DNA from: JBAXPV01 sp037132075
GTDB taxonomy: Bacteria > Bacteroidota > Bacteroidia > Bacteroidales > CAIXZF01
NCBI GenBank assembly: GCA_037132075.1
Contig: JBAXPV010000004.1
Location: 1 to 64,000, forward strand
Direction of reading: 5' to 3'
Length of the DNA stretch: 64,000 bases
Shown: in pieces, positions 26,809 through 36,303 of the stretch
Layout of the letters: each line of letters starts with the position of its first letter
How positions within the stretch are numbered: position 1 is the stretch's first letter
Notes under the pieces: generated by a model
Told to the model about the DNA's origin: nothing
Databases searched by the model: none
Seen by the model: the letters and a program-made list of their open reading frames with translations, nothing else
Made by a program: the position numbers and the translations under genes

Positions 26809-28833
26809 ATGCTTCCTCCCGAGATATTGGTAAGATTTAACAGAGCTGCATTTATACTTGTTTTTCAGTTTCTTGGTATTTTTGTGCCCTTTAACGTCTA
26901 TGCGCAGTGCCGTATCGAAATTTTAGCTGATTCTTCTAATGTTGACAGCATATTTATTTGTCGCGGTGAATCCGTTAACCTAAGTATTGTCGGTGAGTAT
27001 ACCTTAGTTACTGAAGATTTCAATGCGTCGACTGTTGGGTCTACTTGGAATTATTGCAATCCCAATGTTCTTTTTCATGCTTCCTGTGATGCAGCAAACC
27101 CCAATCCTTATCTTTGGTATGGGCCATTAACGGTTCCAGACCGCATCCTCGAAACCCATGACATGGATCTAACCAAAGGTGGGGTGATTCAGTTTGATTT
27201 GAAATTTGCCATTCAAAATGGGCCCATTGGTTGTGAAGGCCCGGACGAGATGCTGGAAGGTGTTTCATTGCAATATTCCAATGACTCAGGCAGCAATTGG
27301 AATGATATCACATATTTCTGTCCAAATGGAACCTTTTTGCCTGCGAACCCATGGGTGCAAAGCCCATTAACCATGTTCCCAACTCAATTCACCAATTGGG
27401 CAAATTATTCCTTTGTTATTCCGGCACCTGCCATGACAAGCCATACCCGGATTCGATGGATACAACAATCATCCAGCTATTTTAACGGCCACCATGACGA
27501 CAATTGGGGATTGGATAATATTCGAATTTTCAGATCCATCATGCAGGAGATTCTGTGGAGTACCGGAAGCACCGCCGTGTCACCACCTCCCGTGCTCCCT
27601 CAGCAAACTACAACCTATGTAGCCTATGTGATCAATTCCCTCAATCCTTCAGATACACTTGCCCGGGATTCTATAACAGTGGTTGTACTGCCAGCTCCCA
27701 TTACACAGATAAATGGCGATACCGTTATATGCCTGGGCGAAACGACACAGTTACTAGCCACGGGAAATTACCTTTTTCTTTGGAATACAGGGGATACCAG
27801 TGCCAGTCTGTTACTCACTCCATTAACAAATCAGTGCTATTCTTTGACGGCTACCAATGAATATGGATGCCAATCTATGAAATCTGCCAATATTATAGTT
27901 AATCCTTTACCGGTGCCAATTACTCATGGTGATTCCATATGCCCGGGTGATTCTGCCTATCTTTTTGCCGGAGGTGGTTTGTTGTACCATTGGAATAATG
28001 GTTATAACGGTCCTGATCAGTTGATTCAGGCTTTTACAACTGCTGTTTATACGGTGACGGTGACCGATGAAAATGGCTGCAAGGATACATCCTCCGCAAT
28101 TTTAAAAGTTTTTTCGCCTCCTGTGCCCGAGATTACTCATGATACCGTAATATGTTATGGTGACGAGGCTCACCTGATTGCTGGCGGGGGTGACCATTAT
28201 CTCTGGAATAATGGTTCTGTCAAACATGATATCTATGTTGAACCTGTTTTTGAAACTCAATATCAGGTTACGGTAACAGATGTTAACATGTGTAGTTCGT
28301 CGGCATCAACCACTGTATTTGTAAATCCTTTCCATGAAGTTGAGATTACATCCTCCCGGGATACCATTTGCCATGGAAGTTTTGCCATTCTTAATGCCAT
28401 TGGTGGCAGTCATTTTGAATGGAGCAACGGCAGGATAGACCCTGAAATAACTGTTTACCCAAATTATTCAACGATTTTCCAGGTTGATGCCAGTGATGTC
28501 TTTATGGGAACCTGTTGCCATGTCATGTCATTCATTGATTTAGAAGTTAAAGAATGTGAGAATTTCTTTTTTCCAAATGCGATTCTTCCAAAGGGCTATA
28601 ACCCTATTTTTAAGCCTATAGGTGAGTATCAGCAAATTAATCATTATTCTTTGGTGATTTATGATCGATTGGGTAAACTAGTTTTCGAATCAAAGGATCC
28701 CGGCTTGGGTTGGAATGGAACCATTAATGGCAATTATGCCCCTGGCGGAAACTATATCTACAGGGTTCACTTTGAAAAAACCTTGAATGGTGATCCTTAT
28801 GACCGGACAGGGACCCTTAACGTGATTTACTAA
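26809..28833 (+). CDS. Secreted multidomain Ig-like/reelin-like protein with type B (gliding-associated) T9SS domain
   Basis: 674 residues. Signal peptide ends Y-A-Q at 33. Residues about 35-60 begin an Ig-like strand (I-F-I-C-R-G-E-S-V-N-L-S), which is interrupted by a block of about 180 residues resembling reelin-type beta-sandwich repeats (VTEDFNASTVGSTW..., RIRWIQQSS...DDNWGLDNIRIF) and then resumes. Four more Ig-like repeats follow (about 300-570), each with D-T/S-I-C-x-G and W-N/S-N-G motifs. The last about 85 residues (FFPNAILPKGYNPIF ... GTLNVIY) are the CHU_C/type B gliding-motility-associated sorting domain. Likely a cell-surface or secreted adhesin; ligand unknown. Confidence 0.85.
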   Translation: MLPPEILVRFNRAAFILVFQFLGIFVPFNVYAQCRIEILADSSNVDSIFICRGESVNLSIVGEYTLVTEDFNASTVGSTWNYCNPNVLFHASCDAANPNPYLWYGPLTVPDRILETHDMDLTKGGVIQFDLKFAIQNGPIGCEGPDEMLEGVSLQYSNDSGSNWNDITYFCPNGTFLPANPWVQSPLTMFPTQFTNWANYSFVIPAPAMTSHTRIRWIQQSSSYFNGHHDDNWGLDNIRIFRSIMQEILWSTGSTAVSPPPVLPQQTTTYVAYVINSLNPSDTLARDSITVVVLPAPITQINGDTVICLGETTQLLATGNYLFLWNTGDTSASLLLTPLTNQCYSLTATNEYGCQSMKSANIIVNPLPVPITHGDSICPGDSAYLFAGGGLLYHWNNGYNGPDQLIQAFTTAVYTVTVTDENGCKDTSSAILKVFSPPVPEITHDTVICYGDEAHLIAGGGDHYLWNNGSVKHDIYVEPVFETQYQVTVTDVNMCSSSASTTVFVNPFHEVEITSSRDTICHGSFAILNAIGGSHFEWSNGRIDPEITVYPNYSTIFQVDASDVFMGTCCHVMSFIDLEVKECENFFFPNAILPKGYNPIFKPIGEYQQINHYSLVIYDRLGKLVFESKDPGLGWNGTINGNYAPGGNYIYRVHFEKTLNGDPYDRTGTLNVIY

Positions 28834-28876
28834 ACACTTCCTCGTCAATCCGGCTTCTTCTCTATACCAAAATACT

Positions 28877-28884
28877 TATCTTTG
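28877..28884 (+). promoter_or_regulatory. Bacteroidota-type -7 promoter element for the small lipoprotein gene
   Basis: TATCTTTG matches TAnnTTTG, 22 bases before the ATG at 28907; no clear -33 TTG. Confidence 0.42.
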
Positions 28885-28906
28885 AGTTTTATAAAGAAAT
28901 CTTTGT

Positions 28907-29308
28907 ATGAAACGCATTAGTGGTATTTTATTGATCATCTTATCTGTGATTTATCTCAATTCATGTATCCCCGATACTGTGACCCCTGGTGGTGATTCCA
29001 GGGATCCGTTTCTAGGAACCTGGACTGTGCAGGAAAATGGGAAAAAGAAAGTTACATACCAAGTCACCATTACCGCTGACCCTTCAAATAGCGTACAAGT
29101 CCTGATCAGTAATTTTTACAATTTCGGGATTCAGCCTTATGCCATTGCAACAAGCAGTACTTTGACAATTCCAACCCAGGAATTCCCGGCTGAAGGCATT
29201 AAAGTATGGGGCTCAGGAAGTTATTCAGACAAGAAAATGACCTGGGTCTACTATGTAAATGATGGTGCAAATCAGGATACCATCCACAGCGTATATACTT
29301 TGAATTAA
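28907..29308 (+). CDS. Small lipoprotein, unknown (lipocalin-like fold possible)
   Basis: 133 residues with a lipoprotein signal (YLNSC, acylated Cys20). After a flexible Pro/Gly/Asp stretch comes DPFLGTWTVQENGKKKVTYQVTI, a G-x-W opening plus alternating beta strands that resembles small lipocalin-like lipoproteins common in this phylum. No function can be given. Monocistronic with its own -7 element; its stop overlaps the convergent DUF4296 gene by 4 bases. Confidence 0.72.
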   Translation: MKRISGILLIILSVIYLNSCIPDTVTPGGDSRDPFLGTWTVQENGKKKVTYQVTITADPSNSVQVLISNFYNFGIQPYAIATSSTLTIPTQEFPAEGIKVWGSGSYSDKKMTWVYYVNDGANQDTIHSVYTLN

Positions 29309-29685
29309 AGGACAGGTTTGGAAGTTGGTGTAGGACCCTGCATCCGGCTGAGGCTGTCGACAACTCTTTTGTAAATTATCTCCAGTGATTTCAAGTCATC
29401 TTTATATGATAACATTGACTGATGAAAGCTTTCTTGTGTCAATCCATGTTTTTTGAAGACACCTGAATAATAATAATTGGTGTAATAATTGTAATTCTGG
29501 AGCTGGTTTTGTTTTTCCCGGAGTGCTGCTTCTGTTAGGTGAATATCAACCAACACCGCAACCATTTGCTTGGTAGTCAGTCTTCCTTTTCCCTTATCTT
29601 TCTCTTCATTTCCTGTTTGTTTATTACAGGAAAAAGAGAGCAGGCAAACGCAAATAAATGCAAGCAAAAACCCTTGTTTCTGCAT
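29305..29685 (-). CDS. DUF4296-type lipoprotein
   Basis: 126-residue lipoprotein with signal LLSFSC (Cys20). The motif MVAVLVDIHLTEAAL followed by YYYSGVFKKHGLTQESFHQSMLSYKDD matches the DUF4296 family, found only in Bacteroidota and of unknown role. Its ATG shares a base with the stop of the OmpH-like gene before it (TAATG), so the two are translationally coupled. Ends convergent with the small lipoprotein gene. Confidence 0.82.
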   Translation of the reverse strand: MQKQGFLLAFICVCLLSFSCNKQTGNEEKDKGKGRLTTKQMVAVLVDIHLTEAALREKQNQLQNYNYYTNYYYSGVFKKHGLTQESFHQSMLSYKDDLKSLEIIYKRVVDSLSRMQGPTPTSKPVL

Positions 29686-30371
29686 TACTTTTGTCTTTTT
29701 TGATATTCTTCGTTGAGACCCTTTAATACATCAGCGGTGATGTCAAGCGTGTCTTTGGCAAAAAGAATTCCGCCTCCCCGTGTATAGCCCAGGATATAAT
29801 CGAATTTAAGGGTGCTGTTGTAGCGTTTTAGGTAATGGTCGATGCTGTCGATGAAAATATTATTCATTTTCCCTTCCTCATCAGCCATTTTTGAGGTATA
29901 CTGCTGGTTCAGGTCATACAATTTTTTGCTTTCGGACTGAAGTAGTTCCTGCTGTTTTGCCGCTTCCTCCTGGTTTATCTGTCGGGCATCATATTTCTTC
30001 TGCAAATCGGCCGCTTTGCTTTCCAGGGCTTGTTGTTTTGCATGGAGTTCATTGTCGAGAGTGGCAAACTTCTGTTCCAGCATCTTTTGCATCTCGAGAA
30101 CCATGGTGTATTTCGATTTAATCGTATCGCTGTTCACAAATGCGACAGTGATGCCACCAGTCTTTTTGTAGAATGCTGCAGGCGGTAACTCGCGGACATT
30201 GTTGGGTTTCAGGAAATAAAGGATGTAGATACCCAGGAGACCGGCAAAAAGGAAGCCAAATAATATCCAGACCAGCCCTGGCTTTGGCGTTCTGGAAACT
30301 ATTGTGTGGGTTTCAATAGTTTGGATTATTGGCTCAACAGGAATTTCTTCCAAGTGGTGATCTTCAGTCAT
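29685..30371 (-). CDS. Membrane-anchored OmpH/Skp-like protein
   Basis: 228 residues: about 27 polar residues, one membrane helix (about 28-50, LVWILFGFLFAGLLGIYILYFL), then a Skp/OmpH-like body. This begins with a beta strand (GGITVAFVNSDTIKSKYTMV), passes through a long charged coiled coil (about 90-175) and ends with ILGYTRGGGILFAKDTLDITADVLKGLNEEYQ. Unlike classic Skp it is membrane-anchored instead of freely periplasmic. Likely periplasmic holdase or envelope factor. Coupled to the DUF4296 gene; 32 bases after recQ. Confidence 0.8.
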   Translation of the reverse strand: MTEDHHLEEIPVEPIIQTIETHTIVSRTPKPGLVWILFGFLFAGLLGIYILYFLKPNNVRELPPAAFYKKTGGITVAFVNSDTIKSKYTMVLEMQKMLEQKFATLDNELHAKQQALESKAADLQKKYDARQINQEEAAKQQELLQSESKKLYDLNQQYTSKMADEEGKMNNIFIDSIDHYLKRYNSTLKFDYILGYTRGGGILFAKDTLDITADVLKGLNEEYQKRQK

Positions 30372-30403
30372 GAAAGATGTTGTAAAAAAGTTGATTTTGA
30401 AGA

Positions 30404-32608
30404 TTAGTTGCCAAGTTCAGAAAGAAATTTAATTCTCATGATTCGGATTTCCTCTTCACTGAATTCGTTTTCACCGAGGTCAATTTGAGCATCCTGGATT
30501 GAGTCGGTTTCGGCTTCCCTGAAATATTCAAAGATCTCTTCCTGGTGGTATGGGTCAACATATTCCTGCACGTAATAGTCGATATCTAATTTTGTCCCGG
30601 CCGCAACAATACTTTCTATTTCTGTCAGTAGCTCATCGATGCTGAGGCTTTTGGCATAAGCAATGTCCTCAAGGGCTATTTTTCGGTCGATGTTCTGAAT
30701 GATATATACCTTAAGGCCGGATTTGTTGACAGGAGATTTGACCACCAGGTCCATAGGTCTGATGATTTCGTTCTCTTCTACATATGTGGCAATCAACTCG
30801 ATGAAAGGCTTACCATATTTAATGGCTTTTCCTGCGCCAACACCAGTACATTGTTTTAGCTCATCAACGGTGATTGGATATTGAATTGCCATGTCCTCCA
30901 GAGAAGGATCCTGGAATATGACAAAGGGCGGAAGTTTTTCTTTCCTGGATATCTCTTTCCGGAGGTCTTTCAGTAAGGAAAACAGCGTCTTGTCAGTAGT
31001 CGCAGTGCGGCTACCGGCACCGGCGAAGAAATCCTCATCATCATCTGAATGTTCATAGTCATGATCCTGGGTCAGTAGTATTGAATAGGGATGTTCTATA
31101 AACTTAAAACCATCAGGGCTGATCTTCAGAATGCCGTAGTTCTCGATATCTTTAACCAGAAGCCGTTCAATCAGGGTTTGTCGCAGTACGGCATTCCAGA
31201 ATTTCTCATCCTGATCTGCACCTCTTCCAAAACTGGAAAGTTTGTTGTGCTTGAATGATTTGATCTGTGAGTTGCTTTTCCCAAGCAAAATATTGATGAT
31301 ATGCTTTTCTTTAAAAACCTGTTTGGTTTCTACGATGGCATGTAAAGCCATTTCTACAAAAGCTTTTCCTTCGAACTTAGCCTTGGGGTGTAAGCAGTTA
31401 TCACAGTTCTGGCATTGCGTTTCATCAAAGACTTCCCCGAAGTAATGGAGAAGCTGTTTTCTGCGGCAGACAGAAGACTCCGCGTATGCCACAGTTTCCA
31501 TAAGCAGCTGATTGGCAATTTCCTGTTCTGCCACAGGTTTGTTTTTCATGAATTTGTCCAGCTTTTCAATATCGTCATAGCTGTAAAATGTCAGACAATT
31601 TCCTTCTCCGTCGTCACGGCCGGCACGACCAGTCTCCTGGTAATATCCTTCCAGGCTTTTCGGGATGTCGAAGTGGATCACAAAACGAATGTCAGGTTTG
31701 TCGATTCCCATGCCAAAAGCAATGGTGGCAACGATCACGTCCACTTCTTCCATCAGGAATTTGTCCTGGTTACCGGCCCGAACCACCGAGTCAAGTCCTG
31801 CATGATAAGGAAGGGCTTTAATTCCGTTAACTTGCAGTGTTTCTGCGATTTCTTCTACTCTCTTCCTCGACAAACAGTAGATAATCCCTGATTTACCTTG
31901 TTCCTGCTTAACATATTTGATCACATCCTTGATGACGTTCTTGGTCTTAGGCCTTACCTCATAATATAAATTGGGCCTGTTGAAGGAGGATTTGAAAACA
32001 GAAGCATTGTTGATATGCAAGTTCTTTTGAATGTCCTGCTGAACTTTTGGCGTTGCTGTAGCAGTAAGCGCCATGATTGGCACATCCTGCCCGATTGCAT
32101 CAATGATCGGCCTGAGTCTGCGATATTCAGGGCGGAAGTCATGGCCCCATTCAGAGATACAATGAGCTTCATCGATGGCATAAAATGAAATAGTGATGTC
32201 TTTGAGGAACTCCACATTTTCATCTTTGGTCAGGGATTCAGGAGCGACATACAACAGCTTGGTTTTCCCAGAGGTGATGTCACTTTTCACCTGGGTGATT
32301 TCCTGTTTTGAAAGTGAAGAATTGAGGAAATGGGCAACACCTTTTTCCGAGCCAAAATTACGCATGGCATCTACCTGGTTTTTCATCAGGGAGATCAATG
32401 GAGAAATGATAATGGCAGTTCCCTCACTGATCATGGCAGGTAGCTGAAAACACATAGACTTTCCGCCACCAGTTGGCATAATAACAAATGTGTCGTTTCC
32501 TTCTAAAACGTTTTTGATAATGCTTTCCTGGGTTCCTTTAAAGCTATCAAAACCGAAAATTCTCTTAAGCAATTCGTGGAGCTTGTGGTCGACTTGCTCT
32601 GGATTCAT
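30404..32608 (-). CDS. recQ: ATP-dependent DNA helicase RecQ
   Basis: 734-residue 3'-to-5' helicase for recombination and fork repair. Motif I TGGGKS at 46-51, motif II DEAHCISEWGHDFRPEYRRL at about 146-165, motif VI region YYQETGRAGRD, zinc-binding cysteines (CRRKQLLHYFGE, CQNCDNC), winged helix, then an HRDC domain. The long C-terminal tail (about 100 acidic residues) is usual for this phylum. ATG at 32608 chosen; a TTG at 32653 would add 15 residues before the natural MNPEQ start. Divergent from kdsD. Confidence 0.95.
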   Translation of the reverse strand: MNPEQVDHKLHELLKRIFGFDSFKGTQESIIKNVLEGNDTFVIMPTGGGKSMCFQLPAMISEGTAIIISPLISLMKNQVDAMRNFGSEKGVAHFLNSSLSKQEITQVKSDITSGKTKLLYVAPESLTKDENVEFLKDITISFYAIDEAHCISEWGHDFRPEYRRLRPIIDAIGQDVPIMALTATATPKVQQDIQKNLHINNASVFKSSFNRPNLYYEVRPKTKNVIKDVIKYVKQEQGKSGIIYCLSRKRVEEIAETLQVNGIKALPYHAGLDSVVRAGNQDKFLMEEVDVIVATIAFGMGIDKPDIRFVIHFDIPKSLEGYYQETGRAGRDDGEGNCLTFYSYDDIEKLDKFMKNKPVAEQEIANQLLMETVAYAESSVCRRKQLLHYFGEVFDETQCQNCDNCLHPKAKFEGKAFVEMALHAIVETKQVFKEKHIINILLGKSNSQIKSFKHNKLSSFGRGADQDEKFWNAVLRQTLIERLLVKDIENYGILKISPDGFKFIEHPYSILLTQDHDYEHSDDDEDFFAGAGSRTATTDKTLFSLLKDLRKEISRKEKLPPFVIFQDPSLEDMAIQYPITVDELKQCTGVGAGKAIKYGKPFIELIATYVEENEIIRPMDLVVKSPVNKSGLKVYIIQNIDRKIALEDIAYAKSLSIDELLTEIESIVAAGTKLDIDYYVQEYVDPYHQEEIFEYFREAETDSIQDAQIDLGENEFSEEEIRIMRIKFLSELGN

Positions 32609-32767
32609 TTTGCCACGAGGATTTTTACTTATCTTTGTTGATGGTTGAGTCAAGGGAGGGTAAAAATTAATTAAATTGATAAATCGGGAGATTGAACTGT
32701 TGATGGGGATTATTACAAATATAATACATAAAATTCCTTTTTATAAAAATTTTGCAAAAATTAACTT

Positions 32768-33736
32768 TTGAAAACAACGGAAGAGATTAAAAATATTGCA
32801 CGAAACACCATAAAGGAGGAGGCTGTGGCAATTTCCAGGCTTGAAAGCCTGATTAATAACGACTTTGTCCATTGTGTTGAAGCCATCCTAGCGTCAAGCG
32901 GGAAAGTGGTGTTAACAGGAATTGGCAAATCTGCAAATATTGCCTCAAAGATAGTTGCAACGCTTAGTTCAACTGGCACTCCTGCTGTGTTCATGCACGC
33001 TGCAGACGCTATTCATGGTGATCTCGGAAGCATTCAACAAGAAGATGTCATCATCTGTATTTCAAAATCAGGAAATACACCTGAAATAAAAGTTTTGGTT
33101 CCTTTGCTTAAAATGATGGGGAACAAACTCGTCGCTTTGGTTGGAAACCTGGATTCTTATCTTGCCCAGCAGGCTGATTATGTGTTGGATGCCACGGTCG
33201 AAAGGGAAGCCTGCCCGAACAACCTGGCCCCAACTTCCAGCACTACAGCCCAGCTCGTGGTCGGAGATGCTCTCGCAGTATGCCTTCTTGAGTGCAGGGG
33301 ATTCACAGCCAGCGACTTTGCGAAGCTTCATCCGGGAGGAACATTAGGGAAACAACTCTATCTTACTGTCAGTGATCTGTACACCAGTCATGGAGCTCCC
33401 CAGGTGAATGTAAATGAGAATATTAGGAACATACTATTGGAAATCACTTCAAAGCGCCTTGGGTGTGCCGCCGTTATAGATGACTATGGCAAATTAGCCG
33501 GGATTATCACCGATGGTGACTTACGCCGTATGCTACAAAAAGACAAACCCCTTGAAATGTTGACAGCCATCGATATCATGTCAGCCAATCCGCGTATTAT
33601 CAGCCCTGAAGTGTTGTTAGTTGACGCACTTCATACCATGAGATCCAATAGTATTACGCAGCTTCTCGTTCTTGATCAGGGGAAATATCTTGGTGTAATT
33701 CATCTCCATGACATCCTAAAAGAAGGCATTCTTTGA
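32768..33736 (+). CDS. kdsD: D-arabinose 5-phosphate isomerase (KdsD/KpsF/GutQ family)
   Basis: 322 residues converting ribulose 5-phosphate to arabinose 5-phosphate, the first step to Kdo of LPS. SIS domain about 35-190 with ICISKSGNTPEIK and the family signature CPNNLAPTSSTTAQLVVGDALA, then FAKLHPGGTLGKQL, followed by a CBS pair (about 205-320). The start has to be TTG at 32768: an in-frame TAA lies at 32762-32764 and no ATG occurs near the N-terminus. Heads a plus-strand run with the DUF5686 gene and lptB. Confidence 0.92.
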   Translation: MKTTEEIKNIARNTIKEEAVAISRLESLINNDFVHCVEAILASSGKVVLTGIGKSANIASKIVATLSSTGTPAVFMHAADAIHGDLGSIQQEDVIICISKSGNTPEIKVLVPLLKMMGNKLVALVGNLDSYLAQQADYVLDATVEREACPNNLAPTSSTTAQLVVGDALAVCLLECRGFTASDFAKLHPGGTLGKQLYLTVSDLYTSHGAPQVNVNENIRNILLEITSKRLGCAAVIDDYGKLAGIITDGDLRRMLQKDKPLEMLTAIDIMSANPRIISPEVLLVDALHTMRSNSITQLLVLDQGKYLGVIHLHDILKEGIL

Positions 33737-33761
33737 TCTGATTTGTTGGTATTTATTCTAT

Positions 33762-36272
33762 ATGAAGAAATTCAGTTTTCTTATTCCTGTTTTTTGTGTG
33801 ACGCTGCTTTTCGCAGGAGCTCCGGCCTTTGCCCAGCTTACAAAAATCATGGGCAAGATCACGGATGCAACAACCAAAGAGCCATTGCCTTTCGTAAATC
33901 TTTTGTTAAAAGGAACAACGGTCGGTGTGCAAACTGCTTTTGACGGGACTTATTCCATCGAGACAAAAAATGGCTCAGATTCTCTGATTGCTTCTTTCAT
34001 TGGTTATAACAAACAAGCCAAAAAAATCCAGAAAGCTAAGTTTCAAACCGTTGATTTTGAGCTGATCCCATCAAATACATTGTTAAAGGAAGTCGTGATC
34101 CTGCCTGGTGAAAATCCTGCAGAGGTGATGTTGCGTCATATTATCGAGAACAAAACCAACAACAACCTCGAAAAACTGAATTGTTATCAATACCAGGCTT
34201 ATACCAAGATCCAGGTTGATGCGAATAATATTTCTGAGAAATTCATGAACCGCACTGTTTTTAAACCGATCAAATTTATTTTTGATAACCTCGACACTTC
34301 TACGGTTAATGGAAAAGCTTATTTGCCGATTCTTTTGACAGAAAATCTCTCCAATATCTATTACAGAAAGGATCCAAGATCGAAAAAGGAGGTTATTCAG
34401 GCTACCAGGGTGTCGGGAATGAAGAATCAGAGTTTTAGCCAGTTTGCTGGCGACCGGATCCAATACATTAGTATATATGACAATCACATCGTCATCTTTG
34501 AGAAGAATTTTGTGAGTCCGATTGCTAATTTTGGTCTGACCTTCTACAAATATTATCTCGTCGACAGCACCTTTAAAGAGAATCAATGGTGTTACAAGAT
34601 CATGTTTAAGCCCCGAAGGAAACAAGAACTTACGTTTACCGGTGAGTTCTGGGTTCACGATACTACATGGGCTGTCAAATCTATTGACATGCGCATGGCA
34701 GAAGATGCCAACCTCAATTTTATTAACGACCTGGTTGTCAGGCAGGATTTTGAACGAATCAACAACCAAAACTGGATGCTGACCAAAGATCAGATGGTTG
34801 TTGACTTTAATATTGTGGAACAGTCAAAGACAACAATGGGTTTTTTCGGGAGAAGGATTACTTCTTATCGTGATTTTATCTTCGACAAACCAAAGGATGA
34901 TGCTTTTTATAACAAGCCCATCAATACCATCATAGAAACAGGCTCTCTGGATAAAGATGATGATTTCTGGACTTCTGTCAGGCACGACAGTCTTACCAAG
35001 GATGAAAAGATTATCTATCATATGGTCGATACGCTGAAGACGATCAGCGAGTTCAGGAACTATGTTGATATTGTCAAAATGATTTCAACAGGTTACTATG
35101 TCAAAGGTGACTTTGAGTGGGGGCCTTATATGTCGTCAATTAGTTTTAATACCCTGGAAGGTACCCGATTCCGGCTGGGAGGCAGAACCAGTAACAAATT
35201 CAGTACGAAGTTCATGTTGGACGGATATGTCGCCTATGGTAGTACCGATCAGCGGATGAAATACAGAATAGGTGTCATCAAGATGCTTGGCAAAAATCCT
35301 CGACGGGCCATTGGCGGCCATTTTAAATATGACATGGAAGAAATCGGAGCCAGCCAGAATTCTTTCCGGACCGATTTTTTATTTGCTTCACTTTTCAGGA
35401 AAAGCCCGATAGATCAGCTTTCGATGGTGGAAGAAATGCATGGTTTTTATGAGCATGAGTGGTTTACAGGACTCACCAATAAAATAAGGTATACGGGACG
35501 AAAGATTTTTACTGTTGGAAATAGCCAGTTCCTGGTTACGGTTCCTGGTGACACCATGAAACATGAAAAACTTTCCATAAAAACCAGCGAGATTGGTTTT
35601 GATGCACGTTTTGCCTATCAGGAACGAATTATCATGGGAGAGTTCGAGCGAATTAGCCTGGGCGCAAAATTCCCGATTCTGGAAATTAAATACAGTTACG
35701 GGATTCCTAATTTTTTTATGAGTGACTATGAATATCAACGATTGCAAATTAATGTGACTCATATATTCAATGTGGGCATGTTTGGGTATTCTAAATATAT
35801 TGTCGAGTTTGGGCGGGTCTGGGGGAAAGTTCCTTATCCGCTATTGAAGATCCATGAGGGGAATGAGACCTATAGCCTGGATGAATATGCATTCAATACG
35901 ATGAATTATTTTGAATTTGTCAGTGATCGTTATGCCAGCGTTTTTTATACCCATCACTTTGAAGGTTTCTTTTTAAATAGAATTCCACTGCTGCGTAAGT
36001 TAAAATGGCGGGAAGTGGGGTATGCAAGGGCATTGGTGGGGCAACTAAAAAATAGTACGGAAGTGCAATCTCTTGCAGCATTTCCGGATGGCATCAGCGG
36101 GCCGCAAAAACTATATACATTAGATCCGACCAAGCCTTATGTTGAAATGGGCGCCGGGATTGAGAATATTTTTAAATTATTTAGAATGGATGTTATCTGG
36201 CGTATGTCATATCTGGATCATCCGAACATCACCAAGGTCGGTTACCGTGTGACATTGTGGTTCACATTCTGA
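33762..36272 (+). CDS. DUF5686 outer-membrane protein with carboxypeptidase-like regulatory domain
   Basis: 836 residues. Signal peptide ends A-F-A-Q (25). Residues about 27-110 form a carboxypeptidase-regulatory-like beta-sandwich (GKITDATTKEPLPFVNLLLKGTTVGVQTAFDGTYSI). The remainder matches the DUF5686 family: NCYQYQAYTKIQVDANN, GEFWVHDTTWAVKSIDMRMAEDANLNFIND and a C-terminal barrel-like region ending YRVTLWFTF, the aromatic end expected of an outer-membrane beta-barrel. Role not established. 25 bases after kdsD and 31 before lptB. Confidence 0.88.
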   Translation: MKKFSFLIPVFCVTLLFAGAPAFAQLTKIMGKITDATTKEPLPFVNLLLKGTTVGVQTAFDGTYSIETKNGSDSLIASFIGYNKQAKKIQKAKFQTVDFELIPSNTLLKEVVILPGENPAEVMLRHIIENKTNNNLEKLNCYQYQAYTKIQVDANNISEKFMNRTVFKPIKFIFDNLDTSTVNGKAYLPILLTENLSNIYYRKDPRSKKEVIQATRVSGMKNQSFSQFAGDRIQYISIYDNHIVIFEKNFVSPIANFGLTFYKYYLVDSTFKENQWCYKIMFKPRRKQELTFTGEFWVHDTTWAVKSIDMRMAEDANLNFINDLVVRQDFERINNQNWMLTKDQMVVDFNIVEQSKTTMGFFGRRITSYRDFIFDKPKDDAFYNKPINTIIETGSLDKDDDFWTSVRHDSLTKDEKIIYHMVDTLKTISEFRNYVDIVKMISTGYYVKGDFEWGPYMSSISFNTLEGTRFRLGGRTSNKFSTKFMLDGYVAYGSTDQRMKYRIGVIKMLGKNPRRAIGGHFKYDMEEIGASQNSFRTDFLFASLFRKSPIDQLSMVEEMHGFYEHEWFTGLTNKIRYTGRKIFTVGNSQFLVTVPGDTMKHEKLSIKTSEIGFDARFAYQERIIMGEFERISLGAKFPILEIKYSYGIPNFFMSDYEYQRLQINVTHIFNVGMFGYSKYIVEFGRVWGKVPYPLLKIHEGNETYSLDEYAFNTMNYFEFVSDRYASVFYTHHFEGFFLNRIPLLRKLKWREVGYARALVGQLKNSTEVQSLAAFPDGISGPQKLYTLDPTKPYVEMGAGIENIFKLFRMDVIWRMSYLDHPNITKVGYRVTLWFTF

Positions 36273-36287
36273 TTTATGCTACTTTTG
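36255..36287 (+). promoter_or_regulatory. Possible promoter of lptB
   Basis: TTG at 36255-36257, 22-base spacer, TACTTTTG at 36280-36287, 16 bases before the lptB ATG. Overlaps the 3' end of the DUF5686 gene. Confidence 0.42.
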
Positions 36288-36303
36288 TGGACTAAATTCC
36301 CCT

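Noticed and set aside
31415..31891. 158-residue plus-strand frame inside recQ
   Set aside because: It mirrors conserved helicase motifs of recQ on the other strand and has no recognisable protein features.
34083..34769. 228-residue open frame on the minus strand inside the DUF5686 gene
   Set aside because: It is antisense to a well-supported family gene and shows no signal, domain or start context of its own.
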